A DNA stretch of 19,375 bases from Rickettsiales bacterium (lineage in GTDB: Bacteria; Pseudomonadota; Alphaproteobacteria; Rickettsiales; UBA1997): the NCBI GenBank assembly GCA_031255235.1, contig JAIRSX010000091.1, forward strand, positions 1 through 19,375, read 5' to 3'. Positions within the stretch are counted from its first letter, which is position 1. Every line of letters begins with the position of its first letter. The translations under genes were made by a program, and so were the position numbers. Below, in pieces: positions 1-8,026 of this stretch. The notes under the pieces were generated by a model that ran no database searches, was not told the origin of the DNA, and saw nothing but the letters and a program-made list of their open reading frames with translations.

Positions 1-84
<84 letters not shown>

Positions 85-197
85 GCAACAAAGAGTGGAA
101 GAGTAGATTTTCTGTACGCTATTATTGCGAATCTTATTTTGTTATTGAAATTCTAAGGATTTTTTGCTTTTATGATAAAAAAATCCATACTTAGCGA

Positions 198-920
198 ATG
201 GAATTTAATTTAATTTATATATTTTTTTCGGTGCTATTTGGTTTGGTTTTTGGAAGTTTTATATCAATGGCAAGTTGGAGGTTACCAAGAGAAGAAGGGT
301 TATTTAAGGATTCGTTTTGTCCTAAGTGTAGAAAAAAAATTGGAATGAAATCTTTAATTCCTGTGTTTTCTTGGGCTTGGCAGGGCGGTAAGTGTTCCAA
401 TTGCAATCAAAAGATTTCTATAAGGTATCCACTCATTGAAATTGTAACTGCCTTATTATTTGTTATCTCTTATATGAGGTTTGGTGACTCTTTGAACACT
501 ATAATTTTTGATTTAATATTATCCGTTTGTTTGATTATGTTTGTTAGTGATTTTGAAACTTATTTGATACCTGATTCCTTACAAATTTCTTTATTTATAT
601 TATCTCTTTTTTTTGTTCTAAATAACAATTACAATATGTGGGCGTGTCTTGTTGATGCTTTTATTTATTATTGTCTGATAATGTTGGTGGCCTTTTTTGT
701 CAAGAAGTGGAAAAAAAAAGAGGTGCTTGGTATGGGGGATGTCAAATTTATCATGATAGTTGGTTTTGTTTTAGGAATTGAATCTGCCAATTTATTTTTT
801 TTATTTTCCGGTTTTATAGGCACAATATTTGGTATACTATGGACACGTTTCAAGGGTAGTGAATACTATCCATTTGGTCCTGCCTTAATAGCAAGTTTTT
901 TATTGTTGATGATTATTTAA
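198..920 (+). CDS. pilD: Prepilin peptidase (type IV leader peptidase, A24 family)
   Basis: Inner-membrane aspartic protease that cleaves, and in its bifunctional form N-methylates, prepilins and pseudopilins at the Gly|Phe junction. The 240-residue protein has the family layout. It opens with a hydrophobic segment and GSFISMASWRLP (residues 19-30). A cytoplasmic zinc loop follows with two CxxC pairs, Cys41/Cys44 and Cys66/Cys69. Several membrane segments come next. The two catalytic aspartates are Asp118, in SDFETYLIPD, and Asp181, in GMGDVK. Keeping both cysteine pairs suggests the methylase half is retained. ATG at 198 gives the family N-terminus, although no good Shine-Dalgarno precedes it. 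Its stop overlaps the convergent ftsW stop in a shared TTAA. A possible substrate is the pseudopilin-like gene at 2099; no other pilus or type II secretion gene is in the window. Confidence 0.93.
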   Translation: MEFNLIYIFFSVLFGLVFGSFISMASWRLPREEGLFKDSFCPKCRKKIGMKSLIPVFSWAWQGGKCSNCNQKISIRYPLIEIVTALLFVISYMRFGDSLNTIIFDLILSVCLIMFVSDFETYLIPDSLQISLFILSLFFVLNNNYNMWACLVDAFIYYCLIMLVAFFVKKWKKKEVLGMGDVKFIMIVGFVLGIESANLFFLFSGFIGTIFGILWTRFKGSEYYPFGPALIASFLLLMII

Positions 921-2056
921 ATTTCTATTATCACGTTTTCGTTTATTATTTCGCCATATTCTTTTCTTGATAGGGCAAGTAGAAATCCAAGTGTAAATGC
1001 GGTTCCCATCATAGATGAACCTCCGTAACTGATTAATGGAAGCGTCATACCTTTTGTCGGAATCAAAGCAAGGGTTGAACAAATATTTATAAGTGCTTGT
1101 AATAAAAATTGGACACTTAAAGATATAATTGATATGTTTTTAAAATTATCTTTTGAATTGATAGTTTTAGTGATAAATTTTAAAGTTATGTAAAAATAAA
1201 TACCAAGTAGAAAGATACAAAATAAGCAACCAAGTTCTTCACCAATGACGGAAAATATAAAATCAGTATGTCCGTCTGGGATATTGTTTTTAATGCCACC
1301 ACCCCAAAGTCCTTTTCCAGTTAAACCACCATTTGCAAAAGCATTTAATGAATTTTCAACTTGAAAAGTGTTTTTTACATTGTCTTTAAATAAAATACTA
1401 AAATACTGATTTATACGATAATTGAAATGTGGATATAAAATGTATAGAGAGGTAAATAACATGACAAACATGAAAGCTATAAGTATAACATATTTTACCT
1501 TTAAATCTAATATCAAAAACAGCTCTGTGAAAAAAATTGTTGTGATTAAAAATAATAATCCTATGTCTGGTTGTAGGAATAACAAGGTTGAAATTGCTAA
1601 ATATAGAATTGTAGCAAAAAGTAAATTATATCTGTCCTTAATTGTCGTTAATATTTGTGAAACTAAAATTATAAAAAATGGTTTTATGGCTTCGGATGGT
1701 TGTAAAGAAAAACCAAAAAAATAGATCCATCTTTTTGCACCTTTATTTGTGGTGCCAATAAAAAAGACCAAAATCATTAAAACGAATAAAACACAAAAAG
1801 AAAATAGAGATGCTTTTTTAATTGTGTTTGTGCTCAAAAAAGACAAAAATACGATTAGAGAAAAGGAAGCAGTCGAAAAAATGATGTTTTTAATAATAAA
1901 CATGTTGTATTCTGTTCCTATTCTGGTTGCTACTATTGGACTTGCTATGAATACAAACAGGTTTCCTACAAGAATCAACAAAAGAAATAGAGATAAACCC
2001 CTTTTATCAATACCATTATACCATCGCTTTAAAGGAAGTAATTTTGCATCATGCAC
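917..2056 (-). CDS. ftsW: Septal peptidoglycan glycosyltransferase FtsW (SEDS family)
   Basis: Polytopic inner-membrane protein that polymerises lipid II at the division septum together with the transpeptidase FtsI. The 379 residues contain about ten hydrophobic segments. It is FtsW rather than RodA because it has PTKGMTLPLISYGGSS (residues 333-348); RodA proteins usually have a V-T-G-I-P-L-P version of this motif. The extracellular motif PDGHTD (260-265) carries Asp265, which corresponds to the catalytic aspartate of SEDS enzymes. The N-terminus (WYNGID, then ASPIVATRIG) follows the style of alphaproteobacterial FtsW. The start is GTG at 2056, since the next in-frame Met (residue 52) is too far in. 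Only 42 bases separate it from the divergent pseudopilin gene, so the two must share their promoter region. It lies away from the murE cluster, so the usual dcw order is broken up. Confidence 0.92.
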   Translation of the reverse strand: MHDAKLLPLKRWYNGIDKRGLSLFLLLILVGNLFVFIASPIVATRIGTEYNMFIIKNIIFSTASFSLIVFLSFLSTNTIKKASLFSFCVLFVLMILVFFIGTTNKGAKRWIYFFGFSLQPSEAIKPFFIILVSQILTTIKDRYNLLFATILYLAISTLLFLQPDIGLLFLITTIFFTELFLILDLKVKYVILIAFMFVMLFTSLYILYPHFNYRINQYFSILFKDNVKNTFQVENSLNAFANGGLTGKGLWGGGIKNNIPDGHTDFIFSVIGEELGCLFCIFLLGIYFYITLKFITKTINSKDNFKNISIISLSVQFLLQALINICSTLALIPTKGMTLPLISYGGSSMMGTAFTLGFLLALSRKEYGEIINENVIIEI

Positions 2057-2098
2057 GTTTAAAGTGTAGTCATTTATATGAATAAGTAAAAAAATTAA

Positions 2099-3232
2099 TT
2101 GAATAGAGGATTTAATTTAATAACGACGTCGTTTCTTGTATTTGTTATGGGTATATTGCTGAATACTCTGATAGTATCACATCAAACAGATCGAAACAAA
2201 GTCAAATTTGACGAGACGCGAAATAGAATGGGGATGATAGAAAAAAAGATTGTGGAATATGTGTCAATGAACAGAAAATTTCCTTGTCCTGCTTCATTGA
2301 GTAAGAAAGTAAGTGATGATAGGTACGGATTAGAGGAAAGATTGTCTGATAGTAGTTGCGGTGTGAGTGATGGTATTTTTTCTAGTAAAGAAGAGCTATT
2401 GTATGGATTTGTGCCAATTACTACACTTGGTTTGCCAGAAGAGTATGGTCATGATTCCTATGGACGTAAAATCGTTTATGTGATAAAAAAGGGGACACCA
2501 AAAATTGGTATCGATAATTTTCTGCGTGAAAGGAATAAATATGGTTTTTCTGTTGCCGGTAATAACGGTAATAACAATTATTTGTATGTTTTGTTTTCTT
2601 TTTACAAGCACCAAGACGGTTCTTATCATTTTAATTCGAATACGGCGGTGCCTTTTGGTAATGAAATTACGAATATGCCTGTGGTTGATTTTGAATTAAA
2701 AAAGGATGATAATTATATTTTTATGGAAATGCTTGTGGATTCTTTCAATCTTTTTGAACTTGAGGAGGAATTGAAGGAATGTGAAGGGGAAAATTTGCCT
2801 TCAGAGCTTTTTTTGAAACTCGTTATAGGTAGTAATAGTGTTGGTAATGTTTTTAATTTTAAATTTACAAATGGGCGATTTGGAGAAATCATATTTTCGA
2901 ATGAATTGTGTCCCAATGATGTCAAAGCTCAAGGCTATTACTATAAATCTAAACCAAATTATGATAATGGTATTCTTATTGACAATAGACCTGCTATTAA
3001 GTGTGGGAGGGATGGAAAATGGGAGAAGGAACCAGCTTTTATTTGTAATGAACTTAAAAGTTGCGCCGAACCCACTGCTGGTTGGGGTAGTTTATTGGAT
3101 GGTGCCATTTCTCCTACGGGAATTAATTTTCCACATACGATGGAAATCGATTTAGAAAACAGCGCTGGCGAAGAGCGGTCATTTGTCTGTATTGTTACGA
3201 AAGATGGCGCAAAATGGGTAAAAAAAAATTGA
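2099..3232 (+). CDS. Prepilin-like secreted protein (pseudopilin-type N-terminus)
   Basis: Unnamed 377-residue protein. The N-terminus, MNRG|FNLITTSFLVFVMG, looks like a type IV prepilin: a short basic leader, Gly4-Phe5 at the expected cleavage site, then a hydrophobic helix. The usual Glu at mature position +5 is replaced by Thr9. The TTG start at 2099 directly follows an in-frame stop and is the only start that yields this leader, so it is preferred to the later ATG at codon 17. After the helix come a polar helix (IEKKIVEYVSMNRKFPCPAS) and a GFVPITTLGLPEEYGHDSYG segment. That pattern resembles pseudopilin-like proteins of alphaproteobacteria. The C-terminal third has spaced cysteines and two related Cys...DGKW / Cys...DGAKW elements, possibly a small disulphide domain. 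PilD, encoded 1.2 kb upstream, is a candidate processing enzyme. The exact role is unknown. Confidence 0.7.
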   Translation: MNRGFNLITTSFLVFVMGILLNTLIVSHQTDRNKVKFDETRNRMGMIEKKIVEYVSMNRKFPCPASLSKKVSDDRYGLEERLSDSSCGVSDGIFSSKEELLYGFVPITTLGLPEEYGHDSYGRKIVYVIKKGTPKIGIDNFLRERNKYGFSVAGNNGNNNYLYVLFSFYKHQDGSYHFNSNTAVPFGNEITNMPVVDFELKKDDNYIFMEMLVDSFNLFELEEELKECEGENLPSELFLKLVIGSNSVGNVFNFKFTNGRFGEIIFSNELCPNDVKAQGYYYKSKPNYDNGILIDNRPAIKCGRDGKWEKEPAFICNELKSCAEPTAGWGSLLDGAISPTGINFPHTMEIDLENSAGEERSFVCIVTKDGAKWVKKN

Positions 3233-3283
3233 TTTTGTTGTCATAAATTATTAACTCTTGACAGAGATTATATTTTTAATAAA

Positions 3284-4717
3284 GTGAAAAATGCCCTAAA
3301 CGTTACCAGAGAACAGAATTTTCCGAATTGGTATCAGGAAGTTATAGATAAATCAGGTTTGGCAGAAACATCATCAAGTCGTGGTTCGATGGTAGTTAAA
3401 CCATACGGAACTGCGATTTGGAATAATATAAAAGATGTATTCTCCAAGAAAATTAAAGATTTTGGTGTCCAAGATTGTTTGTTTCCATCACTTATTCCAG
3501 TGGAGTTGTTAGAAAAGGAATTGGAGCATGCTGAAGGTTTTGCGAAGGAGTGTGTTGTAGTTACACATCATCGTCTAAAACAAGATGGTAAGAATTTGAT
3601 AGCGGATCCAGAAAGTAAGTTGGAAAAACCTTATATTTTAAGACCTACGAGTGAAACAATTATTGGCGAAAGTTTTAAAAACTGGGTTCACTCCTATAGG
3701 GATTTGCCTCTGCTTGTAAATCAATGGGGGAATGTATTTAGATGGGAAATGCGAACAAGATTATTTTTGAGGAGTGTTGAATTTTTTTGGCAAGAGGGAC
3801 ATTGTGTTTTTAAAAATGAAACTGAGGCGATGGAAAATGTTATGCTTGCTTTAAATGCTTATAAATCTCTTGCTGAAAATTATATGGCTATTTACGGCTT
3901 TGTGGGGCACAAAACTGATGACGAAAAATTTGCTGGTGCAAAAGACACATATTCAATTGAGCCAATGATGCAAGATGGTAAGGCAGTTCAATTTTGCACT
4001 TCCCATAATTTAGGGCAAAATTTTACAAAAGCATCCGATATTAGATTTGTTGACGAGGACAATACTGAGAAAATTGCTTGGAGTACGAGTTGGGGGTTTT
4101 CTACAAGGAGTATTGGTGCTTTGATTATGGCACATAGTGACGATGATGGGCTTGTTTTACCACCAAAAATCGCACCATATCAGGTTGTTATTATCCCAAT
4201 TATACACAATGAAGATAAGAAAAATATGATTTTGGAATACTGCAATAAGATTAAGACTGCTTTAACATGTAATGTTTATATTGACAATGGTTATGATACC
4301 CCACAGAATAAGAAATGGGATTGGATTAGAAAGGGGGTACCTATTAGAGTTGAGATTGGCGAAAGAGATTTAGAAAATAGTAATGTATTTTTTGCTAGAA
4401 GGGATAATCTTTTGGAAAAGAACAATGTGAGTTTTGACGAATTTTTAAAGAAATGTGAAAGTATTTTGGATGATATCCAGAAAGTATTGTTTGAAAAACA
4501 TAAAAAAATGACAATGGACAACACTATAAAGGCGGATAATGTTTCACAGATCAAAGAGATTGTCAGTGATAAAGAATTTAAATATTTTATAAATATTCCT
4601 TTTGATTTATGGAAAAATCAAGATTTAGAGAAAATTATGGAACAATATAGTATTTCTTATAGAAATAGACCATTTGAGTTTGAAGAGAAGAGAATAGTAA
4701 TTGGAAAAAGTTATTAA
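3284..4717 (+). CDS. proS: Prolyl-tRNA synthetase, archaeal/eukaryotic type
   Basis: Class II aminoacyl-tRNA synthetase that charges tRNA-Pro. The 477 residues have the short archaeal/eukaryotic-type layout without the bacterial editing insertion. The N-terminus has NFPNWYQEVI and SRGSMVVKPYGTAIW. Next are RPTSETIIG, motif 2 around FRWEMRTRLF (Arg153, Glu155) and motif 3 in STRSIGALIMAHSDDDGL (Arg275), then an anticodon-binding domain. The protein ends in Tyr477 (GKSY), like family members whose C-terminal tyrosine reaches the active site. The C-terminal zinc domain is shortened and lacks the usual cysteine ligands. GTG at 3284 is chosen because it lies just before the conserved NFP motif and the next in-frame Met is codon 36. 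The stop overlaps the convergent DUF5662-like gene in a TTAA. Rickettsia has a bacterial-type ProRS, so this copy suggests gene replacement. Confidence 0.95.
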   Translation: MKNALNVTREQNFPNWYQEVIDKSGLAETSSSRGSMVVKPYGTAIWNNIKDVFSKKIKDFGVQDCLFPSLIPVELLEKELEHAEGFAKECVVVTHHRLKQDGKNLIADPESKLEKPYILRPTSETIIGESFKNWVHSYRDLPLLVNQWGNVFRWEMRTRLFLRSVEFFWQEGHCVFKNETEAMENVMLALNAYKSLAENYMAIYGFVGHKTDDEKFAGAKDTYSIEPMMQDGKAVQFCTSHNLGQNFTKASDIRFVDEDNTEKIAWSTSWGFSTRSIGALIMAHSDDDGLVLPPKIAPYQVVIIPIIHNEDKKNMILEYCNKIKTALTCNVYIDNGYDTPQNKKWDWIRKGVPIRVEIGERDLENSNVFFARRDNLLEKNNVSFDEFLKKCESILDDIQKVLFEKHKKMTMDNTIKADNVSQIKEIVSDKEFKYFINIPFDLWKNQDLEKIMEQYSISYRNRPFEFEEKRIVIGKSY

Positions 4718-5280
4718 ATTTTGCGAAACTTATCGAAAGGGTCTTCACCAAAAAAATCCTCACTCAAATTGAAGCTATCCAACAGATCAGCGATTTCTTT
4801 GAATTTTTCGTATCCTGTGTCAATAATAAATTGTTTTGTTGGTTGATAACTGAAAATTAAATCAAAACTGTTTTTGATTCCGTCGTATTTTTTATGTTTG
4901 CGAGATGCAGCAATAAAATCACATACCATTTCGCAAATATCTACAGCGGTAGGTTTTGTGTTGTTTTGTAGATGGTATTGCTGATGATGTGGATTTGTCA
5001 AGTAGTGTTCATGTGCTTTATACTTTAACAAATAGTCATCGCTTATTCCGTCTTTCTTTTTCAAAACAAACCTATCGTAATAATAATCACACATTGCGTT
5101 AGCAAAATTTGTATCATTTATTTTATCCAAGTCATGTGCTAATCCTCTTTGGATAAGTGACCAATCATCGATTTTTGAAGATAAAATTTGCTTGTTTGTT
5201 TCAAGCAGGGTCATCAATTTAGTGACAACACCATTATGCCACAAGATAATCTCGATCCATATTTGTCTTATTTGTTCCAT
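4714..5280 (-). CDS. DUF5662-like putative metal-binding protein
   Basis: A 188-residue soluble protein without signal peptide. It has the histidine/aspartate pattern of the DUF5662 family, found in bacteria and phages. His15 comes first, then HDLDK (His49-Asp50), a histidine cluster HEHYLTNPHHQQYH (residues 90-103), and EMVCDFIAASRK with Glu117 and Asp121. These resemble HD-type metal ligands, so a phosphohydrolase-like activity is conceivable, but no function is established that I know of. It is divergent from psd across 59 bases and convergent with proS, overlapping by 4 bases, so it stands alone as a transcription unit. The family's frequent presence in phages makes acquisition by transfer plausible; base composition here looks like the neighbours. 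Confidence 0.7.
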   Translation of the reverse strand: MEQIRQIWIEIILWHNGVVTKLMTLLETNKQILSSKIDDWSLIQRGLAHDLDKINDTNFANAMCDYYYDRFVLKKKDGISDDYLLKYKAHEHYLTNPHHQQYHLQNNTKPTAVDICEMVCDFIAASRKHKKYDGIKNSFDLIFSYQPTKQFIIDTGYEKFKEIADLLDSFNLSEDFFGEDPFDKFRKI

Positions 5281-5287
5281 AAAAATT

Positions 5288-5319
5288 TTGACTTATTACA
5301 AAGCGTAAATTAGTATGAT
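5288..5319 (+). promoter_or_regulatory. Probable promoter of psd
   Basis: TTGACT at 5288-5293 (five of six matches to the -35 consensus) is followed by a 17-base spacer and TAGTAT (5311-5316). A better -10 by sequence, TATGAT (5314-5319), sits at a 20-base spacing. Transcription would start some 10-20 bases before the psd ATG at 5340. It lies in the 59-base divergent gap with the DUF5662-like gene. Confidence 0.45.
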
Positions 5320-5339
5320 CTAAAATACAAATAAAGAAT

Positions 5340-6014
5340 ATGTCAGAAGATTTAAAAGATGCTTTGAAAAGAGTTATTGTTCCGATCAACCCGGATGGTT
5401 ATTTCATAATTGGAGTTTCGGTTGTCGTTACGTTTTTATTATTATTGTTATCTAATTTCTTGGGAACAGTTGCTTTGATTTTAACTGCTTTCATTATCTA
5501 TTTTTTTAGGAATCCTGATAGGGTTTCTCCTGATGACAAGAATGTCGTTCTCGCTTCTGCTGATGGGGTTATTGACAAAATCGAAAGTGATGTATCTGCT
5601 CCAAAGGAATTGAATATTGATGGTACATTCCAAAGGGTTAGTATCTTTTTGAATACTTTTAATGTGCACGTACAAAGAGTTCCAATTGATGGAACTATTG
5701 AAAAAACAGAATATGTTGAAGGCAAGTTTTTGAATATCACAAATGATAAATATCACGATGATAATGAAAGACAGATCACTTTAATGAAAACAAAGGATGG
5801 ACTGCCTGTTGTTTTTGTTCAAATTGCTGGTTTTGTAGCAAGAAGAATAGTTTTTAGATTGAAAGAAGGTCAAGAAGTTATTGCCGGGCAACGATTTGGT
5901 AGTATAAAATTCGGTTCGAGGGTTGATGTTTATTTACCAAGGGAGGTTGAAATAAAAGTTAAAGTTGGGCAACTTGCTATTGGTGGTGAAACCGTTATTG
6001 GTGTTTTGAAATAA
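5340..6014 (+). CDS. psd: Phosphatidylserine decarboxylase, short (PSD-A) type
   Basis: Pyruvoyl enzyme that decarboxylates phosphatidylserine to phosphatidylethanolamine at the inner membrane. The 224 residues match the short form found in alphaproteobacteria. A hydrophobic hairpin occupies roughly residues 20-55. FFRNPDR and ASADGVIDKI follow, then NTFNVHVQRVPIDG. The self-cleavage site is KFGSRVDVYLP, with Gly192-Ser193 as the junction that generates the pyruvoyl group. ATG at 5340 follows a plausible promoter. The stop overlaps the start of the next gene in TAATG, implying translational coupling. Psd is often followed by pssA in Rickettsia; here a lipoprotein gene takes that place. Confidence 0.95.
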   Translation: MSEDLKDALKRVIVPINPDGYFIIGVSVVVTFLLLLLSNFLGTVALILTAFIIYFFRNPDRVSPDDKNVVLASADGVIDKIESDVSAPKELNIDGTFQRVSIFLNTFNVHVQRVPIDGTIEKTEYVEGKFLNITNDKYHDDNERQITLMKTKDGLPVVFVQIAGFVARRIVFRLKEGQEVIAGQRFGSIKFGSRVDVYLPREVEIKVKVGQLAIGGETVIGVLK

Positions 6015-6487
6015 TGAAATTTTTATTCTTTTTACTTTTTGTTCTTGTTTCGTGTAACACTCTTGATAAGGACTATGTGTGTGGTGACGATTCTTTCAAT
6101 TTAGAATTGAGGACGGATCTAAACAAAATAGAAAGAAGAAAAGCAACCAATAAGATTGTTGATGCCATTAAATATAATAAAGATAGCAATAAAACGCTGG
6201 TTGTTTCATTGAAAATGTATCAAACTGGTTCTTTGCTTTCCGATTCAAATGTTAGTAGTCTTGTTAATGTAAATTTAGATGTAATTTATACAGTAATTGA
6301 TAATAAAAGTGATAATGTTGTGTATAATGGACAAATTAGATTAGTGAATCCGGCAAATTTACTAAATATTAACAGGTATACAAATATAGTAGAGTATGAT
6401 TTTTCACAGGACAACTTATTCAACGAACTGTCTAATCAATTGAGAGATAGAATTTCGATTTTTTTAAATAGTTGCCTGAAAAAATAA
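6014..6487 (+). CDS. Lipoprotein, possibly LptE-like (LPS assembly)
   Basis: A 157-residue lipoprotein with a short signal peptide and lipobox LVSC; lipidation is expected at Cys14. The rest is a small alpha/beta domain: SFNLELRTDLNKIERRKATNKI, then a beta-rich stretch (LVVSLKMYQTGSLLS, VNVNLDVIYTVID, NVVYNGQIRLVN). It ends in a helix, DNLFNELSNQLRDRISIFL. That order, with the final L..QL.DRI..FL helix, resembles alphaproteobacterial LptE, the outer-membrane partner of LptD in lipopolysaccharide export. The match is by pattern only and LptE diverges fast, so no symbol is given. It is coupled to psd by a one-base overlap, which suits an envelope role. Confidence 0.5.
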   Translation: MKFLFFLLFVLVSCNTLDKDYVCGDDSFNLELRTDLNKIERRKATNKIVDAIKYNKDSNKTLVVSLKMYQTGSLLSDSNVSSLVNVNLDVIYTVIDNKSDNVVYNGQIRLVNPANLLNINRYTNIVEYDFSQDNLFNELSNQLRDRISIFLNSCLKK

Positions 6488-6488
6488 C

Positions 6489-7547
6489 TTAAGGGTGTGT
6501 TTGAATGTCTTTTGTGATTGGGTCTATTTTCACAAAATTATTATCATCGCCCATCAAGTAGATTAAATTATTAGCAAACAATGGAGAATGATATTTTGTA
6601 TCGAACTCTTTTTTGTAGAGGAGATCACCTTTTAAATTTAAAATGTAAAAAGTACTGTCCATATCTAGTACGTAAATAAAATTATTGTTTACTAAAATTT
6701 TGTTTACAGTTGAAATTTGTTTTTGCCACAAAATTTTAAAAGTTCGCAAATCTAATGCGATTGTATTACCACCACTTGCGGAAGCAATTAGAACATTGTT
6801 TATTATTATAGGTGTGCTGTCTATGTCAGTTAAGTCAAATGAGAAAGGAGTTCTGTTAACTAAGCTTATATTGAAAACATTATTAGAATTTTTTTTGTCT
6901 AAAATATGTAAATTGCCAGTTGAGTATGAAACTATCACATAATCTTTGTATAAAACTGGACTTGCTGTTCCTAATATTTTTGTGTTCTTGTTGGGATTGT
7001 TGTGTATCCATTTAACCTCTCCGTCAAGTGCAATACAGTAAGTTTTATTGTCATTTGTTATAAAATAGATACCAGTATCGTCAATTACTGGATTAGATAT
7101 TGGAATTGCCCCTATCGTCTTATCCCAAAGTTTATTTCCGTCTATATCGACAGCAATTATGTTATTGTATCCGGAAATTACATAAATAACTTCCTTATGG
7201 TAAGACATTTTCACGAATTTTGGATTTTCAACAATTTTTTTTACATCTTTGCCATTGACGCTTAAAGTTCCATTTTTATTTATGTGATAATTGATTCCGT
7301 TAATCACTAATTGATTTGAAAATTGTTTGTCGGTGAATAAATCTTTTTCATCTAATGCAAGATTTTCTATTATTCTATCTTGGTTGTTGTAAAAATCTTC
7401 ATATGTTTCCAATTTTGTGTTTATAGTGATTGGAATATTTGTCGTTAACATTTCTTCTCTTCTGAAAAGTTCAATTCTATCACCAAGTATCTCCTGTTGT
7501 GTTTCACAAGATACTAAAAATATCAATAATATAATAATAATTTTCAT
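6489..7547 (-). CDS. bamB: BamB-like outer-membrane lipoprotein (PQQ-type beta-propeller)
   Basis: Likely accessory lipoprotein of the BAM complex, which inserts beta-barrel proteins into the outer membrane. ATG at 7547 gives MKIIIILLIFLVSC, a clean lipoprotein signal with Cys14 as lipidation site. A longer in-frame start at 7580 would add 11 residues and overlap ilvN, and is not preferred. The 352-residue protein carries repeated propeller blades with DG...LW elements: IAVDIDGNKLWDK, YCIALDGEVKWIH, LHILDKKN, TIALDLRTFKILWQK and FYILNLKGDLLYKK. The ASGGNTIALDLRTFKILWQ blade is very BamB-like. It follows ilvN by one base, as the last gene of the minus-strand cluster. Another PQQ-repeat lipoprotein function is the main alternative. 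Confidence 0.75.
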   Translation of the reverse strand: MKIIIILLIFLVSCETQQEILGDRIELFRREEMLTTNIPITINTKLETYEDFYNNQDRIIENLALDEKDLFTDKQFSNQLVINGINYHINKNGTLSVNGKDVKKIVENPKFVKMSYHKEVIYVISGYNNIIAVDIDGNKLWDKTIGAIPISNPVIDDTGIYFITNDNKTYCIALDGEVKWIHNNPNKNTKILGTASPVLYKDYVIVSYSTGNLHILDKKNSNNVFNISLVNRTPFSFDLTDIDSTPIIINNVLIASASGGNTIALDLRTFKILWQKQISTVNKILVNNNFIYVLDMDSTFYILNLKGDLLYKKEFDTKYHSPLFANNLIYLMGDDNNFVKIDPITKDIQTHP

Positions 7548-7548
7548 T

Positions 7549-8013
7549 TTAACCAATAGCAACAATACCACTTCTAACAATAGAAAAACACTCTCTATCG
7601 TTTAATTCTTTAACAAGATCATCTATGACATTCGGTGAGGCAACCAATTCATAAAAATCATCTTTAATTTTTGTGGCAGAGTATTTCTCGACTACTTCAA
7701 GTGCTCCTTTTGCATTAATCAAAGCAATTTCTTTTTCTATATTGCTTTTTGTAATATTTTTAATGGAAACGACTGGAATTAATCTCTGCAGTTGTAAAAT
7801 CAATTTTTTGATTCTTTCGTCTGTTTCACACAAAGTGATTGTAATACTTGAGGTGTTATCCTTTAAATTTACGGTTCCTGCATTTATATTTTCAATACTA
7901 AAACCTCTAGCAGAAAACATGTCAGTAAGTCTCGCCAGAGCGCCTTCTTCATTTTCCATTACAATACTTAAAATCTGCTTCTCCACCATTAATATGGTAT
8001 ATAAATATTTCAA
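7549..8013 (-). CDS. ilvN: Acetolactate synthase small (regulatory) subunit
   Basis: Regulatory subunit that activates the IlvB-type catalytic subunit and confers valine feedback control at the first common step of branched-chain amino-acid synthesis. The protein is an ACT domain (ILSIVMENEEGALARLTDMF, then ARGFSIENINAG) followed by the conserved second domain (EIALINAKG ... FYELVASP), ending RSGIVAIG. The length of 154 residues is normal. A second start at 7989 (codon 9) gives 146 residues and fits the family N-terminus equally well. It sits between tsaB and bamB with a one-base gap to bamB. No catalytic ilvB/ilvI gene is in the window, so the partner must be elsewhere or lost. The gene itself looks intact. 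Confidence 0.9.
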   Translation of the reverse strand: MKYLYTILMVEKQILSIVMENEEGALARLTDMFSARGFSIENINAGTVNLKDNTSSITITLCETDERIKKLILQLQRLIPVVSIKNITKSNIEKEIALINAKGALEVVEKYSATKIKDDFYELVASPNVIDDLVKELNDRECFSIVRSGIVAIG

Positions 8014-8026
8014 AAAGAAAGCAAAA

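Noticed and set aside
1422..1724. Plus-strand frames inside ftsW, and similar frames inside other genes
   Set aside because: They lie antisense to well-recognised coding sequence and lack protein-like motifs.
3258..3285. TTGACA as a promoter for proS
   Set aside because: With normal spacing the -10 (TAAAGT, 3280-3285) would overlap the GTG start, putting transcription inside the gene, where no in-frame start remains before the conserved motifs.
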